Source: RGIG4097 sp964550635
GTDB lineage: Bacteria > Bacillota > Clostridia > Christensenellales > CAG-917
Direction: 5' to 3'
Length of the DNA: 64,000 bases
NCBI GenBank assembly: GCA_964550635.1
Contig: CAZJZV010000005.1
Coordinates: forward strand, 1-64,000
A program made the position numbers and the translations under genes. Below the pieces are notes generated by a model. That model had not been told where the DNA came from. It ran no database searches and saw only the letters and a program-made list of their open reading frames with translations. Of the stretch, positions 10,353-16,861 are shown piece after piece; positions within the stretch are counted from its first letter, which is position 1, and each line of letters begins with the position of its first letter.

Positions 10353-10428
10353 TGGTGCGCCTTCAGGGATTCGAACCCGGGACCCACTGATTAAGAGTCA
10401 GTTGCTCTACCAGCTGAGCTAAAGGCGC
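10353..10428 (-). tRNA. tRNA-Lys(CTT)
   Basis: The acceptor strands GCGCCTT and AAGGCGC pair. The anticodon stem ACTGA/TCAGT closes loop CTCTTAA (anticodon CTT). Discriminator A is followed by encoded CCA. Its 3' end is the segment copied in the neighbouring tandem repeat. Confidence 0.95.
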
Positions 10429-10434
10429 ATACTA

Positions 10435-10509
10435 TGGAGCGGGAGACGGGATTCGGACCCGCGACTTTCACCTTGGCAAGGTGACACTCTACCACTGAGT
10501 CACTCCCGC
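10435..10509 (-). tRNA. tRNA-Gly(GCC)
   Basis: The acceptor GCGGGAG pairs with CTCCCGC, the anticodon stem TCACC/GGTGA closes loop TTGCCAA (anticodon GCC), and CCA is encoded. It is co-transcribed with tRNA-Lys 6 bp downstream. Confidence 0.95.
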
Positions 10510-10520
10510 ATAGCCTACTA

Positions 10521-10549
10521 AATATAACAAACATGGACGAAAAATGCAA
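10521..10549 (-). promoter_or_regulatory. Promoter of tRNA-Gly(GCC)/tRNA-Lys
   Basis: TTGCAT (10544-10549) and TATATT (10521-10526), 17 bp apart on the minus strand, lie just upstream of tRNA-Gly and back to back with the tRNA-Leu promoter. Confidence 0.65.
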
Positions 10550-10595
10550 CTATTTTTTAGATGATTTTCAAAATTTTATTGTAGAACCGATTTGC

Positions 10596-10623
10596 TTTAC
10601 AACAAAATTATTTGTGATATAAT
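10596..10623 (+). promoter_or_regulatory. Promoter of tRNA-Leu
   Basis: TTTACA (10596-10601) and a perfect TATAAT (10618-10623) are spaced by 16 bp, and the tRNA begins 10 bases after the -10 box. Confidence 0.7.
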
Positions 10624-10632
10624 GATTTCGTT

Positions 10633-10700
<68 letters not shown>

Positions 10701-10715
<15 letters not shown>

Positions 10716-10768
10716 AAATAAAAACCTCGGAGTACAGTCCGAGGTTTTTATTTTGGTGCGGTCGACGA
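10701..10768. terminator. 30-bp-arm inverted repeat joining the tRNA-Leu 3' end and its terminator
   Basis: The last 15 bases of tRNA-Leu plus the terminator hairpin (AAACCTCGG/CCGAGGTTT) form one perfect inverted repeat. Its arms are 10701-10730 and 10739-10768 with an 8-base loop. The inner part with its T-run is a bidirectional terminator. The outer part is an inverted copy of the tRNA 3' end including CCA. Confidence 0.8.
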
Positions 10769-10870
10769 TCCTTTATGCGTTTTCAACGCACTGCCTACGG
10801 CAAGAACTCACACTCCGTGTATCGCGATGTTCCGCTTACGTGTGCAAGCACGGCACAATGCGTATTGCAG
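10745..10870 (-). repeat. Diverged tRNA-tailed repeat beside tRNA-Leu, inverted
   Basis: Read on the minus strand this stretch contains GTGCTTGCACACG, a TAAGCGGA piece, GTGTGAGTTC (as in tRNA-Leu), a TTGCCGTAGGCA hairpin, an AACGCA hairpin, and then TCGTCGACCGCACCA, which equals the tRNA-Leu 3' end. The layout matches the elements at tRNA-Lys and tRNA-Ser, with the tRNA-like 3' tail copied from the neighbouring tRNA. The rest of the 322-bp gap to the next gene holds only that gene's promoter. Confidence 0.6.
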
Positions 10871-10980
10871 ATTGTTTTATATACAGGTGTAAAATGCGTG
10901 AATTGTTGGGAGTTGATAGGTTTATGGTGTTTTGGGGAGTGGTTGAAGAGTAAATTTTTTGGATAATTTTTGAACAGGTG

Positions 10981-11009
10981 TTGAAATTTGCAGGGCAAGG
11001 GGATATAAT
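10981..11009 (+). promoter_or_regulatory. Promoter of the DUF5131 gene
   Basis: TTGAAA (10981-10986) and TATAAT (11004-11009) are separated by 17 bp, about 30 bases before the ATG. Confidence 0.75.
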
Positions 11010-11037
11010 GGGTTTAATTGTGAATTAGAGGTGGATT

Positions 11038-11781
11038 ATGCAAAATAATCAGATAGAAAACGCTATTGCTTGGAATCCTTGGCATGGATGCAAAAAGGCA
11101 AGTCCCGGATGCAAGAACTGTTTTGTTTTCAAAATGGATAAGAGATACGGCAGGGATACGTCGATAATCGCAAAAGGCAAGACGACCTACGAATTGAAGG
11201 ACAAAGACTGTCCGCCAAATTCGCTTGTGAAGTTGTGTTTTTCGTCGGACTTTTTCATTGAAGAAGCGGACGAATGGCGGGATGGTTGTTGGGACTTCAT
11301 CAGGCGCAGAAAGGACTGCATTTTCGTGACGACGACGAAACGCCCCGAAAGAATTGCACAATGTCTTCCGTCCGACTGGGGAGAAGGCTGGGAGCATTTC
11401 CATTTGAGCATATCAATCGAAAATCAGGAAATGGCAGACAAACGACTGCCCCATTTTCTTGCCGCGCCGCTGAAACACCGCGAAGTATTCTGCTCCCCTT
11501 TGATTGCGCCGATAACGCTTGGGAAGTATTTGGACACCGGGCTCATCAAGTGCGTGAACGTCGGCGGTGAAATGGCACCTAACGCGGTAGTCCGTCCCAT
11601 CAGATACGAATGGGTGGAATCGTTATACTTGGAAGCAAAGGAACGCGGAATCGAATTTTATTTCCATCAATGCGGATCCATGTTTTTGAAAGACGGCGTG
11701 AATATCGGCAAGTGGAATTTGAACGATCAAATTGCGCGTGCGGAAGAAATCCAACACGAACTTGAAAGGAAGCATCAATAG
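11038..11781 (+). CDS. DUF5131 (phage Gp37/Gp68-like) protein
   Basis: 247 residues starting WNPWHGC near residue 12, followed by a cysteine cluster GCKKASPGCKNC. This is the hallmark of the DUF5131/Gp37-Gp68 family, distant relatives of radical-SAM-fold proteins. Family members are common in phages and mobile islands and also occur on chromosomes, and their reaction is not established. Other conserved-looking blocks are FVTTTKRPE (about 97-105), SISIENQ and VGGEMAPNAVVRP. GAGGTGG sits just upstream of the ATG. It is monocistronic, with its own promoter and a terminator right after the stop. Its position next to a tRNA-Leu with a duplicated 3' end fits past insertion, but that is inference. 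Confidence 0.82.
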   Translation: MQNNQIENAIAWNPWHGCKKASPGCKNCFVFKMDKRYGRDTSIIAKGKTTYELKDKDCPPNSLVKLCFSSDFFIEEADEWRDGCWDFIRRRKDCIFVTTTKRPERIAQCLPSDWGEGWEHFHLSISIENQEMADKRLPHFLAAPLKHREVFCSPLIAPITLGKYLDTGLIKCVNVGGEMAPNAVVRPIRYEWVESLYLEAKERGIEFYFHQCGSMFLKDGVNIGKWNLNDQIARAEEIQHELERKHQ

Positions 11782-11798
11782 GCAAAAGACCAGAAAAA

Positions 11799-11828
11799 TA
11801 AAACCCACTTTTTCAAGTGGGTTTTTCT
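11799..11828. terminator. Bidirectional terminator between converging genes
   Basis: AAACCCACTT and AAGTGGGTTT pair around a TTTC loop with A and T runs outside. It serves the DUF5131 gene on plus and the tautomerase gene on minus. Confidence 0.8.
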
Positions 11829-11835
11829 TTTTTCT

Positions 11836-12045
11836 TTACGCTTCGGGATTGATGTAGAACTTGTCTTTGGGGAAAGAATCAAGGTTATCTTGCCACTTTT
11901 CTGGGGCGATTTCTTCGATCGTAACGGACACGAATTTGGGATCTACGTTCAAAGATTTCTCAACGCATTCCGCGACGTTGTTTGCGAGATTTTGTTTGAT
12001 TTCCTCGTTTCTACCGGGGTACATAGTGATTGCGATATGGGGCAT
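11836..12045 (-). CDS. 4-oxalocrotonate tautomerase-family enzyme, PptA-like
   Basis: 69-residue protein starting MPHIAI, so the catalytic Pro-1 of the tautomerase superfamily is exposed after Met removal. The block IEEIAPEKWQ matches the PptA/YdcE branch (IxxIxPExWQ). These small enzymes form oligomers in the cytoplasm and catalyse keto-enol tautomerisation; the natural substrate here is unknown. GGAGAAATATT precedes the ATG. It begins 20 bp after the double flavodoxin-fold reductase gene, so the two are probably one transcript, and a shared role in redox or quinone-type chemistry is possible but unproven. Confidence 0.85.
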   Translation of the reverse strand: MPHIAITMYPGRNEEIKQNLANNVAECVEKSLNVDPKFVSVTIEEIAPEKWQDNLDSFPKDKFYINPEA

Positions 12046-12065
12046 AATATTTCTCCTTTTGAGGT

Positions 12066-13418
12066 TTAATCTATTGGTTTTGCATCTTTAACTGCCTTTT
12101 CGTACGGCATAAGCATTCCGTCGGACATCATATTCGGCATCTTTTTGTTGAGAGATTTCGACTTCAAAAGTTTGCCGAGGAATATAATAAGAAGCATCTG
12201 TCCTCTCTTCTTTTGGGGAAAGTCGAGAAGCCCGTTTTTCTTGTAGAAGTCGTAGTCCGCTTTCATCATACCGCGCATAATCCAAATCATATCGCGGAAG
12301 ATTTTCATACCGCCGATTTCATAGAAATTACGTTCGGGTTTCACGTCGTTTTCAAGGGCGTAAGCAAGTCTATTTGCAAGAGCGGCAAGGTCGTCGAAAG
12401 CGTTGTTTTCATCGCAAACGACACCGCAATTATAGTTTCCGCCGACCGCGGATTTTGCGTCGATATAGGTCTTTAAAACGTCTTCGCTTGACAGATTTCC
12501 CGACACGATATACCCCGTCGGTTTTCCCGCGGTTACGGGACGATGCCCGTTGACGAATTGACGGTCGAAGAAGGTTTTGTAGAGTGACGACAAGGAATGA
12601 TTTGTGATTTCAAAAGCGGTCACTACCGCATCCGCTTTGTTGACCACTCCGTTCAAAATTTCCGAAAATCCGTCCTTCACCGCACATTCTCCCGACGAAG
12701 TGCATTTCAAGCACCCGAGGCAACCGCATTTGAAAGGGACTTCGCTCAAATTTAGCACCGAAGTTTTGAAAGGGAAAATCGCGCGAAAGTCTTCTATCAT
12801 ATTTTCAAGGCTAGAACCGCTCTTGCTATCGGTCACGATAAGAACGGATTTGCCGCCTGACTTTGCCGTGTTTTCGCTAACGCGTCTTTCGTAAAAAGGT
12901 TTTTCTTTCTTCTCAACTGTTATGCGCTCATAGACTTCGTTTGCGACTTGATAGCGGACGAATTTCCACCAAGAGATAAGTTCATCCCTACCCTTGGCAA
13001 GAGTCAAGTCTTCCATATCCGCGGAAAGACCGCCTATATATTTCCCGCCGAAATCCGCCAAAATCTTCTTGACGGTGCCGTGTGCGGTGACGTCGTAAAA
13101 GCGTTTTGAAGTGGTCAGTTGAGTCGCGAATTTGCCGTCCAAAGGCACGCCGTTTTCCGCCATGATTTCAAAGAAACGGTGCAACTGCGCTGGTGCTAAA
13201 AAGGTGTAGACAGGATAGCACGCAACAACCAAATCGACATTTAAGAGTGCAGTTTTGAACTCGTTAAACTTGTTTTCGCGCTCAAATGCACGTATCTGCT
13301 GCCCTACGTCGAACACTGAAAACTCATCCTTTGAAAAGACTTTTTCAAGGAATTTAATTGAACATAGCGTTACGCTCTTTTTGCCTTTGGGACTGCCGTT
13401 TAGAACTAATACTCTCAT
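12066..13418 (-). CDS. Tandem flavodoxin-fold NAD(P)H-dependent oxidoreductase
   Basis: 450 residues made of two flavodoxin-like units. The first begins MRVLVLNGSPKGKKS, the phosphate-binding loop of NADPH-dependent FMN reductases, and contains VACYPVYTF. The second, from about residue 205, begins KSVLIVTDSKSGSS and carries a cysteine cluster FKCGCLGCLKC. Single-domain relatives with a similar cluster are iron-sulfur flavoproteins or FMN reductases. The start at 13418 follows CAGAGGTAG; an upstream extension of the frame is unlikely to be translated because it crosses the promoter. The C terminus (residues 370-450) is basic and hydrophobic and unlike flavodoxins. It is co-transcribed with the tautomerase. 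The fusion of two reductase modules is unusual, and the electron acceptor is unknown. Confidence 0.78.
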   Translation of the reverse strand: MRVLVLNGSPKGKKSVTLCSIKFLEKVFSKDEFSVFDVGQQIRAFERENKFNEFKTALLNVDLVVACYPVYTFLAPAQLHRFFEIMAENGVPLDGKFATQLTTSKRFYDVTAHGTVKKILADFGGKYIGGLSADMEDLTLAKGRDELISWWKFVRYQVANEVYERITVEKKEKPFYERRVSENTAKSGGKSVLIVTDSKSGSSLENMIEDFRAIFPFKTSVLNLSEVPFKCGCLGCLKCTSSGECAVKDGFSEILNGVVNKADAVVTAFEITNHSLSSLYKTFFDRQFVNGHRPVTAGKPTGYIVSGNLSSEDVLKTYIDAKSAVGGNYNCGVVCDENNAFDDLAALANRLAYALENDVKPERNFYEIGGMKIFRDMIWIMRGMMKADYDFYKKNGLLDFPQKKRGQMLLIIFLGKLLKSKSLNKKMPNMMSDGMLMPYEKAVKDAKPID

Positions 13419-13433
13419 AACTACCTCTGAAAA

Positions 13434-13462
13434 ATTATAACACAACACGTTGCGGTATTCAA
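13434..13462 (-). promoter_or_regulatory. Promoter of the flavodoxin/tautomerase operon
   Basis: TTGAAT (13457-13462) and TATAAT (13434-13439) are 17 bp apart on the minus strand, about 20 bases before the start codon. Confidence 0.7.
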
Positions 13463-13557
13463 GAGAAAAATAGTCCTTGACTACCCTTTCTTTACGCACT
13501 TGTTTTTCTGCCTTGACAAGCACGAATTGAACAAGACTTTGGGGCGGTTTTCTTGAT

Positions 13558-13585
13558 AGAAAAAACCGCCGTGTAGGCGGTCGTG
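13558..13585 (-). terminator. Terminator of the subtilase operon
   Basis: Minus-strand stem ACCGCC/GGCGGT with a five-base loop and T6 tail, about 120 bp after the subtilase stop. A second, overlapping pairing of the same GGCGG with CCGCC at 13542-13546 is possible. Confidence 0.65.
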
Positions 13586-13703
13586 TTTTTCTTTCCATAT
13601 TGACTAATTTCTGCACGCAAAGTCTTTTTCAGTGTTTGTGCAAACGATTAATAAGTCGGACTATTTTCTTCAAAGGCGACTAAATTTTGCTTGCAATAAC
13701 GTT

Positions 13704-15836
13704 TTATTCTTGTGTTTTGTCGCAGTCGTTTTCAGATTGACAGACAAACGCATCTTCACTTTCATCAAGGGCGTTTTCATCATTGGCCGTGATTTCTTCG
13801 TCGGTCAATATATCGCTTTCGTCGAGAGTGTAGACGACGTCGTCCGTGCTTTCATCTGTGCTTATGGACTTCTTCTTTTTGACGCTATTCACCGTCAATG
13901 CGACTGCGCAAATCAGTACGGTAATTCCGCAAATCACACCGCCTATGATTGCGTATACAACGTCATCTATCACAACGTTTTCCGCATCGTTTTCGACGGT
14001 GAGAGTATAGGTGTAATCGACCTTCGCACCCCATACGCTAGCAGACACTACGTAATTGCCCGACGCAAGATTTTGGGTGGGATATTCAAACGTTGCACCC
14101 CTGCCCGCTTCTTTGCCGTCGACGTACCAAACTATGCCGTCCGCTATCGTAGGTTTATATCCCGTGACGTCGAGAGAGAAAATCACACCGTTTTCGCCGT
14201 TTTCATCGACAGCAAAATCGGTTATATCCGCACTGTCAAATTCCTTGTAATTGACAGAGAACGTGAAAGGCTCGCTGATAAATTCGGTCACGCCAGTGCT
14301 TTCGTCGTAGTATTCGCAATAAAGCGCATACCCTTCCCCTACTTCGCTCGGCACGGACATATTCAACACGGCGCCTGTGCCTAAATCGGTTTTGGTTTCC
14401 CCTTTTTGAAGATACCAACGGACACCGTAATTCGTCTTTGCATTCGACGGAATGGGCACTGCCCTAAACTCTACGTCTTCACCGCCAAGCACCAATTTTG
14501 AAGAATTATCGCCTGCGATTTTCACGCCTGTTGTGGTGGTGTAAATCATATCCGCATAGGTCTCGTCGTTGAGAAAATCTGCGGTGAGTAGGTTTTTGAG
14601 ATTGAGTAACGGTTGCGCCTTGCTATCCGCGGTGTACGTTGTGGGACTTGCGTTGACCATAGCGCGCAAAATCTCGGTGCTCATCTCTATCCCTGTTTTG
14701 CTTTCGATACCGCGATAGCGAAGAAGAGTGAGTGCGGAGCAAAAACTGACGATAGGCGACGCCATACTAGTACCTGACAATTTGCCGTAGCCGTCGTCAC
14801 CGTCGATGATACTGATGATTTTTGCACCAGGTGCCGCCACGTTATAGGACGAGCCGTAGTTTGAAGTCGGCGCAACAATCGCATTGCCGTCGTCGTCGAA
14901 GGTGTAGTTCATAACGCCGATTACGTTCGAGCAAGCGGCGGGATAATACTGTCTTGAAAACCAATTTGAATCTTTTGCATCGTTGCCTGCCGCCGCGACG
15001 ATGAGCATTTCGTTGTCGAATGCGTCGAAAGTGTAATATCCGCGTGCGCTATACTCTGCGGCAAGGGACAAGTTGACGATATCCGCGCCGTTTTCCTGCG
15101 CGAAATACAATGCGTTTGTGATGACGGGATCCGCATTTCCGTTGTCGTAAGATGCGGTAAATTGAGTTTTTCCAGATGCTTTTGCGATTTTGTTGTTGGC
15201 TTTTATCGGCAAAATCTTGACGTAGTCTTCAAGCCCGAAAGCGCGTATCAAAAGTGCGACGATACCGGTCACGTGAGTGCCGTGATTGTTGTCGGTGTTG
15301 TCCACGAGGTCGAGAGCGATATTTCCGCTATTCGTGATTGCGGTTTGAGTGACGGTGCTATTTCCGTCCACGATTTTGACTTTGCCTGTGGTGTTTTTAT
15401 AGACGTAGTTTCCGTCCTTATCCGTCAGCAGTACGTCGTCGAAAACGTCGCTGATTTTGTAACTCGTGCCGTCCTTGTAGACGTCCTTCACCGAAGATTC
15501 GGTTTCGACTCCGTCATTCACGGTGTAGGCATACCCTATTCCGCTATCCACGACCGCAATGACGATTGGATCGTTTTTCAGACTTTCCCAACCGAACGAC
15601 TTATCGTTTTTCCAAGCGTTGACGATTGCTTTTGCCGCGTTCAAATCGAGATAGTCGCTCCCGAAATACCAATCCTTTGCATCTTCAGTCGGTAGCGACG
15701 AGATATAATCGTTGTAAGACGACGGCATATCGGCGTATGCGACCGTCGCGGGCGAGATAAAGGATAACGCAAAAGCGACGACAAGTAGAATTGCCGTCAC
15801 TATGAGAGCACCTTGTTTTCTCGTCAGATTATCCAC
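13704..15836 (-). CDS. Membrane-anchored subtilisin-like serine protease (S8)
   Basis: 710-residue secreted protease. A signal peptide (residues 1-35, ending ATVAYA) leads into an S8 domain with the catalytic triad: Asp-97 in VVDSG, His-185 in NHGTHV and Ser-357 in GTSMASP. The Asp-His spacing is about 55 residues longer than in subtilisin, so there is an inserted loop. Ig-like beta domains follow, then one membrane segment (about 640-662) and an acidic cytoplasmic tail. The start is taken as GTG at 15836, which has GAGGT six bases upstream and lies inside the last codons of the preceding WG-repeat gene. That implies translational coupling. The catalytic domain would face the cell wall. Substrate unknown; the divergent propeller/SH3 protein is a plausible partner. 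Confidence 0.88.
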   Translation of the reverse strand: MDNLTRKQGALIVTAILLVVAFALSFISPATVAYADMPSSYNDYISSLPTEDAKDWYFGSDYLDLNAAKAIVNAWKNDKSFGWESLKNDPIVIAVVDSGIGYAYTVNDGVETESSVKDVYKDGTSYKISDVFDDVLLTDKDGNYVYKNTTGKVKIVDGNSTVTQTAITNSGNIALDLVDNTDNNHGTHVTGIVALLIRAFGLEDYVKILPIKANNKIAKASGKTQFTASYDNGNADPVITNALYFAQENGADIVNLSLAAEYSARGYYTFDAFDNEMLIVAAAGNDAKDSNWFSRQYYPAACSNVIGVMNYTFDDDGNAIVAPTSNYGSSYNVAAPGAKIISIIDGDDGYGKLSGTSMASPIVSFCSALTLLRYRGIESKTGIEMSTEILRAMVNASPTTYTADSKAQPLLNLKNLLTADFLNDETYADMIYTTTTGVKIAGDNSSKLVLGGEDVEFRAVPIPSNAKTNYGVRWYLQKGETKTDLGTGAVLNMSVPSEVGEGYALYCEYYDESTGVTEFISEPFTFSVNYKEFDSADITDFAVDENGENGVIFSLDVTGYKPTIADGIVWYVDGKEAGRGATFEYPTQNLASGNYVVSASVWGAKVDYTYTLTVENDAENVVIDDVVYAIIGGVICGITVLICAVALTVNSVKKKKSISTDESTDDVVYTLDESDILTDEEITANDENALDESEDAFVCQSENDCDKTQE

Positions 15837-16762
15837 TTGACCTCGCCGTCGGGGGTAATCGTCCCCCACTTGCCGTCCTTTTTGACCTTGGCTTCGCCGT
15901 TTTCAAACTGCGTAGCCGCGTCATATTCAAAGGGTATAACCACTTGATTTTCCTTGTTGATATAACCGAATTTCGTGACTTTGGAAACGGATGCAAGACC
16001 TTCTGAAAAACTCATAGCGGTTTCGTATTCAAAGGGAATGACAACGTTATTTTCACTGTCGATATAACCGCATTTTTCGTCGAGTTCAACGGATGCAAGA
16101 CCGTCTTTGAAACAGAAAACCTCGTCGTAAGTCGCGGGAATGACCGTCTTGAAACCGTCGTAAAATCCCCATTTTCCGCCCTTTTGGATTTTTCTCCATC
16201 TCTCGACGGGGAGCGGTTCGGTGAGTTTTTCGGGTTTTTCAGGCTTTGCCTGAACCTTTTGATTTCCGCCTTTCTTATCCTTTTGAACGGGATTTTTCTG
16301 GGCGGGTTGATTTTTCACCTGTTGTTTCTTGTCCTGTTTCGGTTGTTCGGGTCTGAATGCAGCTCCCTTCGATTTCATTGCGTCGCGGAGTTCAAAGAGC
16401 ATTCTCTTGTTGAATCCCTGCACTTTGAACATATCCTTTTCGGAGCGCACGACGAGATCGCCGAGGGTGTTTATATGGTTTTTCGCGAGCAATTCGCAGG
16501 TGGCGGGAGATACGCCCGCGCTTTCAAGTTGCACGGATGCGACTTCTTTAGCGATGCCGACAGGGGCGGTTGTAGGAGATTGTTTTTGAGCGCGACCACG
16601 ATCAAATCTCTTCTCTCCGTTTTGTTTTTGCGGTTTTTTGTGTTCCGATTTTTCGGGTTTGACCGCGTTCGTTTCCGCAGTCGAAACAGTCGGCTGGGAC
16701 TTTCCGTCCGCCGATTCGAGTTTGGAATTATTTTTTCCGTGATAATAAAATTTCTTTGCCAT
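15824..16762 (-). CDS. RpoA-CTD-like domain fused to WG repeats
   Basis: 312-residue cytoplasmic protein in three parts. Residues 1-70 are Lys/Gln-rich and probably disordered. Residues 76-135 (LESAGVSPATCELLAKNHIN, then TLGDLVVRSEKDMFKVQGF) look like the helix-hairpin-helix domain of the RNA polymerase alpha C terminus. After a second Lys/Gln/Pro-rich linker, residues 190-312 hold three or four WG repeats (KWGFYDG, CGYIDSENNVVIPFEY, FGYINKENQVVIPFEY, KWGTITPDGE). Alpha-CTD modules bind DNA or transcription factors, while WG repeats are beta-rich and of unclear role. The ATG follows AAAAGG. The stop overlaps the GTG of the subtilase, so the two are co-translated. I do not know this architecture; a DNA- or polymerase-linked regulator is inference. 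Confidence 0.72.
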   Translation of the reverse strand: MAKKFYYHGKNNSKLESADGKSQPTVSTAETNAVKPEKSEHKKPQKQNGEKRFDRGRAQKQSPTTAPVGIAKEVASVQLESAGVSPATCELLAKNHINTLGDLVVRSEKDMFKVQGFNKRMLFELRDAMKSKGAAFRPEQPKQDKKQQVKNQPAQKNPVQKDKKGGNQKVQAKPEKPEKLTEPLPVERWRKIQKGGKWGFYDGFKTVIPATYDEVFCFKDGLASVELDEKCGYIDSENNVVIPFEYETAMSFSEGLASVSKVTKFGYINKENQVVIPFEYDAATQFENGEAKVKKDGKWGTITPDGEVKWII

Positions 16763-16779
16763 AGTTTACCTTTTAGGTT

Positions 16780-16808
16780 ATTTTAGCATAAGGCGCAAGG
16801 TTTTTCAA
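16780..16808 (-). promoter_or_regulatory. Promoter of the WG-repeat/subtilase operon
   Basis: TTGAAA (16803-16808) and TAAAAT (16780-16785) are 17 bp apart on the minus strand. The region is divergent from the propeller gene promoter. Confidence 0.7.
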
Positions 16809-16825
16809 GCAATAAAGTTATTATC

Positions 16826-16854
16826 TTGACTATTTATAAGAAATTATATATAAT
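16826..16854 (+). promoter_or_regulatory. Promoter giving a predicted leaderless transcript
   Basis: TTGACT (16826-16831) and TATAAT (16849-16854) are 17 bp apart. The ATG at 16862 is the eighth base after the -10 box, where transcription would start, and there is no ribosome binding site in front of it. Confidence 0.7.
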
Positions 16855-16861
16855 TTCAATT

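Noticed and set aside
13500..13616. N-terminal extension of the double flavodoxin protein (66 extra codons)
   Set aside because: The extension would include the promoter and ribosome binding site of the gene, and the flavodoxin fold starts exactly at the later ATG.
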